From an uncultured Phocaeicola sp. (lineage in GTDB: Bacteria; Bacteroidota; Bacteroidia; Bacteroidales; Bacteroidaceae), in assembly GCA_944320855.1 (NCBI GenBank), contig CALUJF010000012.1:1-64000 (forward strand): DNA of 64,000 nucleotides, given 5' to 3'. Shown in pieces: positions 1 to 8,226 of the stretch. Numbering within the stretch: position 1 is the first letter of the stretch; every line of letters starts with the position of its first letter. The notes under the pieces are model-generated. The model ran no database searches, was not told where the DNA came from, and worked only from the letters and a program-made list of their open reading frames with translations. The translations under genes were made by a program, and so were the position numbers.

Positions 1-743
1 GCATCGCCATAGGTAAGAGTATGAAAAGTGAACGGATATCACCGTTTTGGGTGAACGGATATCAACCGTTTTCAGCAATAAAAGCTTACCTATGTTTGAT
101 GATAATAGCACCATTAATGAATTTATACGTAGAAAAAACATCTGAGAAACAATTACGTCATATTATAATATATTTCTATATTTTTCAAACTATATACGGA
201 TGGTTGACACATTCGGCAGTTTTTTTTAATGATGGTTATTCTACGTTATCTTTTATGGGAATATATTTATTATCACGATACATACATTTATACCCCAATA
301 AATTAACAACACTATCCAAGAAAAATGATATAATAATATTCATATCAATAATTTTATTACAAGCTATTATTGCTTACTTTATACCTTCTATTGGAGGATA
401 CATTATGCATTATCTAAGTCCTCTAGTTATTATTTCTACAATTTATCTCTTTTTGTTCTTTAGTAAATTGAATTTTACAAATGTATTTATTAATGAAATT
501 GCTTTATCTTCATTTGCAGTTTTTTTATTGCATACAAATCCTAACTTATGTAATCAATACTTCAAACCGCTAGTTATTTATATATTTGAGTCATATAATG
601 GTATTGAATGTTTAATATACATATTTATTTTTTTACTTGTTATATTTGCAGCATCAGTTATTATTGACAGAATGAGGTTATCCCTTTGGAAAATTTCATG
701 GAGTAATATTTTTGAAAAATTATATGATAAGTATAATAGATAA
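1..743 (+). CDS. Acyltransferase family 3-like membrane protein, 5'-truncated by the window edge
   Basis: The frame is open upstream of the first ATG (21), reading I-A-I-G-K-S before it, so the gene most likely starts outside the window. The visible part is about 240 residues of mostly hydrophobic sequence with several membrane segments. It resembles the C-terminal half of family 3 acyltransferases: the stretch 'AYLCLMIIAPLMN' matches the usual 'aYixLyLlsPflN' segment, and 'FAVFLLHTNP' matches their late histidine-containing helix. Such proteins acetylate or otherwise acylate sugars of surface polysaccharides at the inner membrane. Its end overlaps the next gene, so the two are probably translated together. 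Bases 28-73 hold a short tandem palindrome within the coding frame. The family call is moderately sure; substrate is unknown. Confidence 0.6.
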   Translation, partial: IAIGKSMKSERISPFWVNGYQPFSAIKAYLCLMIIAPLMNLYVEKTSEKQLRHIIIYFYIFQTIYGWLTHSAVFFNDGYSTLSFMGIYLLSRYIHLYPNKLTTLSKKNDIIIFISIILLQAIIAYFIPSIGGYIMHYLSPLVIISTIYLFLFFSKLNFTNVFINEIALSSFAVFLLHTNPNLCNQYFKPLVIYIFESYNGIECLIYIFIFLLVIFAASVIIDRMRLSLWKISWSNIFEKLYDKYNR

Positions 744-1887
744 ACATAATTGTTGTGGGTGTTCTGCATGTGTTCAGAAATGTCCTAAAAATTGTATTGC
801 AATGATTGAGGATGATGAAGGTTTTAAGTATCCTCAGATTGATACCTCACTGTGTATAAAATGTGGATTATGTGAAAAAGTTTGTCCATATCTCAACTTG
901 AATGATATAAGAAATCCAAGAATAGTATATGCAGCCCAAAATATAGATTACAATAAGAAGTACAACAGTTCTTCTGGAGGAGTATTTGTATCTTTGGCAG
1001 AATCCATTTTAAACAAAGGTGGAGTTGTATTTGGAGCAGCATTTAATAGTAATCTTGTAGTTGAACATTTTTGTGTAGAGTCAATAGATAATTTACACCT
1101 TATTATGGGTAGTAAATATGTACAGAGTGATATAAATACTACATATATAAAATGTCGTAATTTTCTTGAAAAAAATAGGCTTGTATTATTCTCGGGGACA
1201 TCATGTCAGATAATGGGATTAAATTTATTTCTAAATAAAAAATATGATAATTTACTTACAGTCGATATAATTTGTCATGGGGTACCAAGTCCTGGAGTAT
1301 GGAGAAAATATATAAATTTTGAATTGAGAAAAATAGGTTTTACTCCTAAACAAACATTCATTAAATTCAGAGATAAAAATACAGGATGGGAAAAATTTAG
1401 TTTTTCAATATATGACAAAACTAAAAATAACTCATTACCTATAAAAACTAGTATTTTTTATAAAAATATTTATATGAATGGATTTCTTTCAAATATAATT
1501 CTACGGCCATCCTGTTATAATTGTCCTGCTAAGAATGGTAAGTCCAAAAGTGACATTACATTAGCAGATTTTTGGGGCATTAAAAATTGCCATTCTGAAT
1601 TCTATGATAATCTAGGAGTAAGTTTGGTTTTAGTTCATTCAGAAAAAGGTCATTCTTTTATAGACAAAAGCAATATCGAATTAATAAAAGTAGATTTTGA
1701 AGAAGCTATTAAGTATAATCCGTCATACATGAAATCTGTAAATGAGCCAAATAAAAGAGAGATGTTCTTTTCTTTATACAAAAAAGATATTCCTGTTGAG
1801 GTTATATTAAAGAAAATATTACATGTTTCTTTAATAAGAAGAGTTATTAATAAATTCAAACGACTAACGCATCATGCAAGAAAATAA
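724..1887 (+). CDS. 4Fe-4S protein of the coenzyme F420 hydrogenase/dehydrogenase beta-subunit family
   Basis: The N-terminus carries two 4Fe-4S ferredoxin clusters: C10-x2-C13-x2-C16-x3-C20-P and a second set 'CIKCGLCEKVCP' around residues 45-55. The rest (about 80-360) fits the F420 hydrogenase beta N- and C-terminal domains, including 'SSSGGVF', 'FSGTSCQI' and 'IICHGVPSPGVWRKY'. Homologues are common in Bacteroidota polysaccharide loci, often next to pyruvyltransferase genes, and are thought to act as electron-transfer or reductase proteins; their exact job is not established. Start choice: ATG at 724. A TTG at 712 in the same frame has GGAG eight bases upstream (700-703) and is an alternative. 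The gene overlaps both neighbours, so it belongs to the capsule operon. DNA is very AT-rich. Confidence 0.78.
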   Translation: MISIIDKHNCCGCSACVQKCPKNCIAMIEDDEGFKYPQIDTSLCIKCGLCEKVCPYLNLNDIRNPRIVYAAQNIDYNKKYNSSSGGVFVSLAESILNKGGVVFGAAFNSNLVVEHFCVESIDNLHLIMGSKYVQSDINTTYIKCRNFLEKNRLVLFSGTSCQIMGLNLFLNKKYDNLLTVDIICHGVPSPGVWRKYINFELRKIGFTPKQTFIKFRDKNTGWEKFSFSIYDKTKNNSLPIKTSIFYKNIYMNGFLSNIILRPSCYNCPAKNGKSKSDITLADFWGIKNCHSEFYDNLGVSLVLVHSEKGHSFIDKSNIELIKVDFEEAIKYNPSYMKSVNEPNKREMFFSLYKKDIPVEVILKKILHVSLIRRVINKFKRLTHHARK

Positions 1888-2880
1888 AAGAAATATTACA
1901 TTCGACATGATGAAAGGTATAGGTATTATACTTGTTATAATTGGCCATTTAGCACATGGGTTTGGTTGGTTAGTTCCTGCTATATATACTTTTCACATGC
2001 CATTATTTTTCATTCTTTCTGGTTATTTTTACAAGGAGAAAAAAATTACAGAATTATTATACAGAGACTTTAGATCATTGCTAGTACCTTATTTGTTTGT
2101 TGTAGTTATAACCACTATTTATGGAATATTAGTATCTACATGGCAAAATGCTCCAGAAAAGGCTTGGTATTGGATTAATTCATTTTTTTATGCCGGACTT
2201 AAAGAAGTGGTATAGGTCCTTTGTGGTTTCTGCTTGCTATGTTTTGGTGTAGAATGTTTTATAACTTACTTTACAAAGTGATAAAGCAGATCCCTGGATT
2301 AATTGAACTATATTTGGTCATTACTTCATTTGTCATGTTTGCGATTATAAATTCATTTCCTGAATTTATGCAATCTGCTAATTTTCAATGCTTTATAAAC
2401 GGCATATATTCCATGTTCTATTTTTCATTAGGACATCTAGCTAATATGTTAATTAAGAAAAGCCATGTTTTTCCTGTTAACAGATTACTTATTAACTCTG
2501 TTACAATTGTTTTAGCTATAATATGCATCACGTTATGTATGGGAGAAAGTGATATGAGTACATTCAGACAACATATTGTGTACAATGTGCTAGCTTCAGT
2601 TACTGTAACCTATCTACTTTACTGTTTATGTAATAGAATAAGAGTTAATGGTGATAGATTCCTTTCTTGGTATGGATGCTTGTCATTAGTTGTATTTTGT
2701 ATTCATACAGTGATGTTTCGTATTCTGCCTATTGATAGAGTATTCGAAATATTATTTCATACAACAAATCATTACATAGTGAATTCATTCACTGTTATAT
2801 TCCATATTTGTGTCACAATTTTGTTCTGTAAAATCAGTGAAAAAATCAAAGTGTTGCGTTATTTATTCTATTTAAAATAA
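1874..2880 (+). pseudogene. Family 3 acyltransferase interrupted by a frameshift near 2210
   Basis: Two adjacent frames together make one acyltransferase. The first (1874-2215, 113 aa) has the classic start: 'FDMMKGIGIILVIIGHL' with the catalytic-type histidine, then 'FHMPLFFILSGYFY'. It stops at TAG 2213-2215. The second frame resumes at once as G-P-L-W-F-L-L-A (2215 on) and runs to 2880 through further membrane helices. Removing the two bases TA before GGTCCT (2215-2220) would restore V-V-G-P-L-W-F, the expected family sequence; a one-base loss is also possible. The upstream T7 tract (2183-2189) cannot be the shift point, because the second frame meets a TAA at 2200. Either the gene is dead or the reading contains an indel error. 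Predicted role when intact: O-acetylation of the polysaccharide at the inner membrane. Confidence 0.75.
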
Positions 2881-2892
2881 TAAATTTATATT

Positions 2893-3864
2893 ATGTTTTT
2901 ATCAGTAATAATTCCCGTATATAACGTTGAAAAATATATATCAAGGTGTATAGAAAGTGTTATATCACAACAATTAGATAATGAAATTGAATTACTGTTA
3001 GTTGACGATGGAAGTAAAGATTCATCAGGATTGATTTGTGATGAATACGCATCAAGATATTCATGGATAAAAGTTTACCATATTCCTAATGGTGGAGTTG
3101 GTAATGCAAGAAATCTTGGATTGAAGCATGCATCAGGTGAATACTTTACCTTTATAGACTCTGATGATTTTTTAGATAAAGGTATTTATATAGAAATATT
3201 CAATTTGCATAAAGAATATAATGCAGATGCATATGTTTTTGGATATAAAGATTATCCACAAAATGAAATGTCTAAATCACATATCCTTAAACAGGATTAT
3301 TGTAATAGTTTATCTACACTATCTGAAAAATATCTTGAAATGAAGAAAGATTACTTGATGTTTTCTGTAATTAATAAAGTTTTTAGGAGAAGCATTTGTA
3401 ATGATATTTATTTTAATACAGAAGTACACTATTTCGAGGATTATTTGTTTGCTTTAACATGTTTAAATAAAGTAAAGTCTTTATGTACAATAGATAAAGC
3501 AGCATATAATTATGTTCACCATGAAGGAGAACATTTGGGTGGTAAATATACAAAACCTGAAATAATAGTCAATGTAGCAAAAGAAATTAAATCTTTAAGT
3601 TTCTCACTTCCTCAAAATAATGAGTTAAGAAATTATACTATACTTGAATATTACAACAATTTATTGCACGCAATAGACAGTAGTAAAGGATTTCTTCAGA
3701 GATTAAAATATACCAGGATTCTAACTGCTGAGATAAAAAAGAATGGGCTTTTGCAAGAGTTCAGAAGCTTTTTAGGTAGAAGAAGACCACTTATGTCAAT
3801 ACCAAACACATTTGGAATTATAATGATGTCTTATTTAAGAAGTTTAATTTTAAAACTAAGATAA
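2893..3864 (+). CDS. Family 2 glycosyltransferase
   Basis: The protein (323 aa) opens with the GT2 nucleotide-sugar fold, 'SVIIPVYNVEKYISRCIESV', followed by 'LLLVDDGSKDSSG' (first Asp of the nucleotide-binding site) and 'FIDSDDFLD' (the DXD metal site, around residue 90-95). There is a G-x-G-x-A-R-N segment, 'GGVGNARNLG', typical of GT-A enzymes. The C-terminal third is less conserved and probably selects the acceptor. It would transfer one sugar from a nucleotide donor to the growing lipid-linked repeat unit on the cytoplasmic side. It lies 12 bases after the broken acyltransferase and one base before the next gene. Donor sugar cannot be told from sequence. Confidence 0.85.
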   Translation: MFLSVIIPVYNVEKYISRCIESVISQQLDNEIELLLVDDGSKDSSGLICDEYASRYSWIKVYHIPNGGVGNARNLGLKHASGEYFTFIDSDDFLDKGIYIEIFNLHKEYNADAYVFGYKDYPQNEMSKSHILKQDYCNSLSTLSEKYLEMKKDYLMFSVINKVFRRSICNDIYFNTEVHYFEDYLFALTCLNKVKSLCTIDKAAYNYVHHEGEHLGGKYTKPEIIVNVAKEIKSLSFSLPQNNELRNYTILEYYNNLLHAIDSSKGFLQRLKYTRILTAEIKKNGLLQEFRSFLGRRRPLMSIPNTFGIIMMSYLRSLILKLR

Positions 3865-3865
3865 T

Positions 3866-4903
3866 ATGTATAAAAATTACAAGATAGTAGTTAATACAGC
3901 AGCAGGAAGACGTAGATATATGCAATATCTGGTTCCTCCTATTATTGAAGCAGATATAGTTGACAGGTATGATATATGGGTAAATACTCATAACATGGTA
4001 GATATAGAGTTCTTCAAACAATTAGCTGAAAAATATCCAAAGGTCAATCTTGTTTGGCAACCAGACGGAATAGTTAATGGCATTGCAAGTATAAATGCCT
4101 TCTATCGGGATTGTTGCGATGAAGATACAATATACATGAAATTGGATGATGATGTTGTATGGTTTGAACCGGAGCTTTTTGAAAAGATGGTGAAATTCCG
4201 TGTAGATAACCCTGAATATTTTTTAGTATCCCCATTAGTTATAAATAATGCATTATCAACATATCTACTTCAAGTACATGATAAGATAAAGCTTGATAAG
4301 TATTACATGAGTATGTGCACAGAACGTACTATTTGTCATGATGGATGGTTTGCAGCTGATTTACACAATTGGTTTATGGAAAACTATTTGAAAACCAATC
4401 AATATGAAAAATTATATGTTGGAAAACATCCAATGGGAATGGCACGATTTTCGATAAATTGTGTTTTATGGTTTGGTAAAGATATGGCAGAATTTAAAGG
4501 AATAGTACCAGGTGATGATGAAGAATTCTTGAGTTGTATAAAACCGACACAATTGGGTAAATGTAATTGCTTTAATGGTGATGCCTTAATCTCTCATTTT
4601 GCTTTTGGTACACAAAGAGAAGGCTTAGATAAAATGGACATACTTAATAGATATGGTTATATATTGCATGAAATGTGGAGTAAAATTCCAAAAATGAAAG
4701 AAATAGATGATACTGTTCAAAATATAATTAAGTATGTAGAATCTAAATCTGTTGAGTTAGAAAAACTTCAATCTCCATACAGATCTGTTCCTAAAAAGAA
4801 AGTACCATTCTATATATCAATAGTTAAGAAACTTCCTTTAAAGGTTAGATTGGCATTACATGAATTAACAAGAAAACAGAAATATTCTTTTATAGAGAAA
4901 TGA
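3866..4903 (+). CDS. Putative glycosyltransferase of unrecognised family
   Basis: I do not recognise a named family for this 345-aa protein. It has no signal peptide or membrane helix. The segment 'TIYMKLDDDVVWFEPELF' (about residues 88-105) looks like the DXD metal-binding turn at the end of a beta strand in GT-A glycosyltransferases. The start, 'IVVNTAAGRRRYMQYLVPPI', followed by 'VDRYDIWVNTHN', fits a Rossmann-like donor-binding half. Later acid-rich motifs such as 'GIVPGDDEEFLS' could include the catalytic base. It sits between a GT2 gene and glf with gaps of 1 and 3 bases, which supports a transferase role in the same repeat-unit pathway. The function is inferred from motif and position only. 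Confidence 0.55.
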   Translation: MYKNYKIVVNTAAGRRRYMQYLVPPIIEADIVDRYDIWVNTHNMVDIEFFKQLAEKYPKVNLVWQPDGIVNGIASINAFYRDCCDEDTIYMKLDDDVVWFEPELFEKMVKFRVDNPEYFLVSPLVINNALSTYLLQVHDKIKLDKYYMSMCTERTICHDGWFAADLHNWFMENYLKTNQYEKLYVGKHPMGMARFSINCVLWFGKDMAEFKGIVPGDDEEFLSCIKPTQLGKCNCFNGDALISHFAFGTQREGLDKMDILNRYGYILHEMWSKIPKMKEIDDTVQNIIKYVESKSVELEKLQSPYRSVPKKKVPFYISIVKKLPLKVRLALHELTRKQKYSFIEK

Positions 4904-4906
4904 CAT

Positions 4907-6037
4907 ATGAAAAAATACGATTATTTAATAGTAGGTTCAGGACTTTTTGGAGCTACTTTCGCTTACAGAGCAAAACAAGCCGGAAAGAAATGTCTGGTTA
5001 TTGACAAACGCCAACACTTAGGCGGCAATGTCTATTGTGAAAACATAGAAGGAATAAACGTGCACAAGTACGGTGCACATATATTCCATACTTCAAATAA
5101 GGAAGTCTGGAATTTCGTAAACTCAATAGTAGAGTTCAACAGATATACCAACTCGCCTGTAGCCAATTACAAGGGTAAATTGTACAACCTGCCGTTCAAT
5201 ATGAATACTTTCTACCAGATGTGGGGAGTAATAACTCCACAACAGGCAAAAGAAAAGATTGAAGAGCAGAAAGCTGCAGCCGTAGAATCAATGAAAAAGT
5301 CTGGTATAACTGAACCGCGAAATTTGGAGGAACAGGCAATATCACTTATAGGAACAGATATATATGAAGCTCTGATCAAAGGATATACAGAAAAACAGTG
5401 GGGTAGAAAGTGTACTGAACTACCTGCTTTCATTATCAAACGTTTGCCTGTAAGGTTTGTATATGACAACAATTATTTCAATGACAAGTATCAGGGAATA
5501 CCTGTCGGCGGATATAACAAACTGATTGATGGATTGTTGGAAGGTATTGAGGTGAAAACCGGAGTTGATTTCTTTGAAGACAGAAGCTATTGGGAAAATA
5601 TCGCCGAGAGAATTGTCTTTACGGGAAAAATAGATGAATTCTATGATTACCGTTTCGGTAAATTGGAATACAGAACAGTAAGGTTTGAGGAAGAAATTCA
5701 TGACTGCAGTAACTATCAGGGCAATGCGGTAGTGAATTACACAGAAAAGGATGTTCCATACACCAGAATTATCGAGCACAAGCACTTCGAAATGTTTGGT
5801 GCCGAAGTAGACAACTGTCCTAAAACAGTTATTTCAAAAGAATACTCTACAGAATGGAAGGATGGTATGGAACCGTATTACCCTGTAAATGACGAGAAAA
5901 ACAATACTCTGTATGCTAAGTATAAGGTACTGGCAGACAGAGAAGAGAATGTAATATTCGGTGGCAGACTTGCTGAATACAAGTATTATGATATGGCTCC
6001 GATTATTGAAAAAGTATTGAAATTCCAAATACAATGA
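4907..6037 (+). CDS. glf: UDP-galactopyranose mutase
   Basis: This 376-aa protein converts UDP-galactopyranose to UDP-galactofuranose, the donor for galactofuranose residues. The FAD-binding dinucleotide motif G-S-G-L-F-G-A is at residues 10-16, followed by 'LVIDKRQHLGGNVYCE' and 'KYGAHIFHTSNKEVW', both hallmarks of Glf. The family segments 'YNLPFNMNTFYQMWG' and 'YTEKQWGRKC' are also present, as is the C-terminal 'NVIFGGRLAEYKYYDM'. Length is normal for bacterial Glf. The codon use is clearly less AT-rich than in the genes on either side, suggesting a different origin or stronger constraint. It overlaps the next gene by four bases (ATGA), tying it to the likely galactofuranosyltransferase downstream. 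Confidence 0.95.
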   Translation: MKKYDYLIVGSGLFGATFAYRAKQAGKKCLVIDKRQHLGGNVYCENIEGINVHKYGAHIFHTSNKEVWNFVNSIVEFNRYTNSPVANYKGKLYNLPFNMNTFYQMWGVITPQQAKEKIEEQKAAAVESMKKSGITEPRNLEEQAISLIGTDIYEALIKGYTEKQWGRKCTELPAFIIKRLPVRFVYDNNYFNDKYQGIPVGGYNKLIDGLLEGIEVKTGVDFFEDRSYWENIAERIVFTGKIDEFYDYRFGKLEYRTVRFEEEIHDCSNYQGNAVVNYTEKDVPYTRIIEHKHFEMFGAEVDNCPKTVISKEYSTEWKDGMEPYYPVNDEKNNTLYAKYKVLADREENVIFGGRLAEYKYYDMAPIIEKVLKFQIQ

Positions 6038-7041
6038 AAAAGATAATTCTAAATATTAATATTATAGATAAGATTAAAGGTCAAACTATGTCAGGTGGAG
6101 CATCATATAAGGCTCCACATGACATTCTTGAAATATCTTTAAGAAATGGATATGTAGAACATAATATATCTGTTTATAATTACAAATTTAAGATTCTCAC
6201 TCAGTTTTTCATTGTAATTAAATTCTTAAGAATTATATTTCTTTATCCTAAACAGACTTATTTATTGATTCAATATCCTTGTATTAATCCTCAAATATTA
6301 AGTATTTTCTTACCTTTATTTAGAAAATATCATCTGCAAACAATAATTCATGATATAAATTCAATTAGAGTTAACGGAGAACTCTCTACTATGGAGAATA
6401 AAGCATTATCTTCATTTGATGAAATTATTGTACATTCATCAAATATGAAAGAATACTTGAAAAACAAATTAAAGAACTATAATATAGAATATAAAATATT
6501 AGGTTGTTTTCCATATATTGCAGAACCTGATGCAACAGATAGGGAATTGAGTAAAAATATTTGTTTTGCAGGTAATATAGATAAAAGTTTATTCATAAAA
6601 AAGTTTATACAGGAAAATAAAGAATTAAATATATATTTATACGGTGCATTAAAGGACAAATCAATTAATAATGAAAACGTTGAATATAAAGGTGTTTTTT
6701 CACCAAATAATGTCCATAATTTAGAAGGAAGTTGGGGATTAGTTTGGGATGGCGATAGTACAAAGACCTGTAATGGGAATTTTGGAAAATACCTAAGAAT
6801 TATTGCGCCACATAAATTTTCTTTATATATATTAGCAGGTTTACCATTAATTGTTTGGAAAGGTTCAGCTATGGCTTCTTTAGTAAATGAAAAAAAAATT
6901 GGAATAGTTATAAACTCTCTTTCAGATATTGTTGAGATTATTAATCAAGTTTCTTCCGAAGAATATAAAGAACTTTGTAAAAACATAAAAGATATGCAAA
7001 AGATTCTTATAAATGGTTCTAACTATTTTGATTTATTGTAA
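6034..7041 (+). CDS. Probable galactofuranosyltransferase (WbbI/Gtf3-like GT-B fold)
   Basis: The 335-aa protein resembles the beta-1,6-galactofuranosyltransferase family (E. coli WbbI type) in its C-terminal half. There, 'WGLVWDGDSTKTC' and 'NGNFGKYLRIIAPHKFSLYI' match the usual 'GLVWdGds..tc.g.fG.YlrynnPhK.slYLaaGlPvIvw' pattern, followed by 'AGLPLIVWKGSAMASLV' and 'IGIVINSL'. The N-terminal half holds 'IIHDINSIR' and 'IIVHSSNMKEYL', typical of this two-domain fold. It starts within the last codons of glf, which makes UDP-galactofuranose; this coupling supports the galactofuranose assignment. The exact linkage is not predictable. Very AT-rich, unlike glf. Confidence 0.65.
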   Translation: MKKIILNINIIDKIKGQTMSGGASYKAPHDILEISLRNGYVEHNISVYNYKFKILTQFFIVIKFLRIIFLYPKQTYLLIQYPCINPQILSIFLPLFRKYHLQTIIHDINSIRVNGELSTMENKALSSFDEIIVHSSNMKEYLKNKLKNYNIEYKILGCFPYIAEPDATDRELSKNICFAGNIDKSLFIKKFIQENKELNIYLYGALKDKSINNENVEYKGVFSPNNVHNLEGSWGLVWDGDSTKTCNGNFGKYLRIIAPHKFSLYILAGLPLIVWKGSAMASLVNEKKIGIVINSLSDIVEIINQVSSEEYKELCKNIKDMQKILINGSNYFDLL

Positions 7042-7045
7042 TAAT

Positions 7046-8215
7046 ATGATATCTGTATTAAAAACAATCAAAAACGAATTCATATATTATTTCATTGCAT
7101 TTTGTTTAATAAGTAATGCAATAGTGTTTATTCCCAATCGTATGGTATTCTATATGATTGGAATATCTTTATTGGCATTATATTCAATAAAAAATAATAA
7201 ATCATCTAATAATGGAAACATTTTTCTAATGTTTTATGGTGCATGTCTATTATCATCTATTATTAATTTTGTTTTCGATTATAGATTATTCTTATTTGCA
7301 ATTATAATACTATTTACAACTCCTGTTACTATTTCCTCTAAAATAATGAGATTTAGAGAAAAATTCATTTACAGTTCATTGATGTTATTCCCGATATTGT
7401 CTATTGCTTCGCTATACTGCTATTATGCCGGAATTAACATAATGTCCAGAGAAGAAGGTGATGTAAGTTGGGACTTCTCTGCTTTCTTTCCACATTCCAT
7501 GTGGTTGGCTGCTGCTATAGGTATAGCAAATACAACTTTAATGTGGCTGATACTAAATCAGAAGAATATTATATTAAAAAGCTTGTTTATAGTTATATTA
7601 TTATCTTCAATCTTTCTATCTGTCGTTTCTGCATCAAGGACAGCATTGATAGCTTCTTCGGTTTCGATGATATACTTATTATTTATGCAATCTAAAAACA
7701 TAAAAATATTGTTGCTATATATTATCATTAGTATAACAATATTATCTTTTGCTTACCCATATTATATTGAGTCATCCACAAGGATTCAAGCAAAAATTGA
7801 GTATGCTGAAGGGGATATATTTAAATCAAGAAATGAACACTTTTCAGAGGGATTCAAGCATTTGAAAGAATCACCATTAGTAGGTGCAGGTTTTGCTACA
7901 GCCTATTTTCATAATAGGAAAATAACAGGACGACTGGAAAGTGGTTCAGGATGGTTGTCAGTCTTGTTTCAGACTGGGATAATAGGTTTCGGGATTTTAT
8001 TGAATATTGTATTTAGATTAAGAAAATCCATTGCTATTATAAAAAAAGAAAAAAAATTACTTTTGTTCTCTTCCGTTTTCGTTTTTCTATGTTTACATTC
8101 TTGTTTTGAAGGATATATCTTAACATCTGGATATTATTTGTGTATATTATTCTGGAGTCTTCTTGGATATTTATATTATGCACCACATTTTTACAAGGAA
8201 AAAAAGTTTAATTAA
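7046..8215 (+). CDS. O-antigen polymerase/ligase-like membrane protein (Wzy)
   Basis: The 389-aa product is almost entirely hydrophobic, with about ten or more membrane segments. A large periplasmic loop contains 'KHLKESPLVGAGFATAYF' and 'GSGWLSVLFQTGIIGFGILL', the pattern of the O-antigen ligase/polymerase (Wzy_C) family. The segment 'VVSASRTALIASSVSMI' is also typical. It is the only such protein in the window, so it is the best candidate for polymerising the repeat units at the periplasmic face of the inner membrane. ATG 7046 is chosen because it lies four bases after the previous stop; an earlier in-frame start at 7013 would overlap that gene. Confidence 0.75.
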   Translation: MISVLKTIKNEFIYYFIAFCLISNAIVFIPNRMVFYMIGISLLALYSIKNNKSSNNGNIFLMFYGACLLSSIINFVFDYRLFLFAIIILFTTPVTISSKIMRFREKFIYSSLMLFPILSIASLYCYYAGINIMSREEGDVSWDFSAFFPHSMWLAAAIGIANTTLMWLILNQKNIILKSLFIVILLSSIFLSVVSASRTALIASSVSMIYLLFMQSKNIKILLLYIIISITILSFAYPYYIESSTRIQAKIEYAEGDIFKSRNEHFSEGFKHLKESPLVGAGFATAYFHNRKITGRLESGSGWLSVLFQTGIIGFGILLNIVFRLRKSIAIIKKEKKLLLFSSVFVFLCLHSCFEGYILTSGYYLCILFWSLLGYLYYAPHFYKEKKFN

Positions 8216-8226
8216 ACTGTTTAATT

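Noticed and set aside
2183-2189. T7 tract as a phase-variation switch for the broken acyltransferase
   Set aside because: A shift at this tract would run into TAA at 2200 before reaching the downstream frame, so the frameshift must lie between 2203 and 2215.
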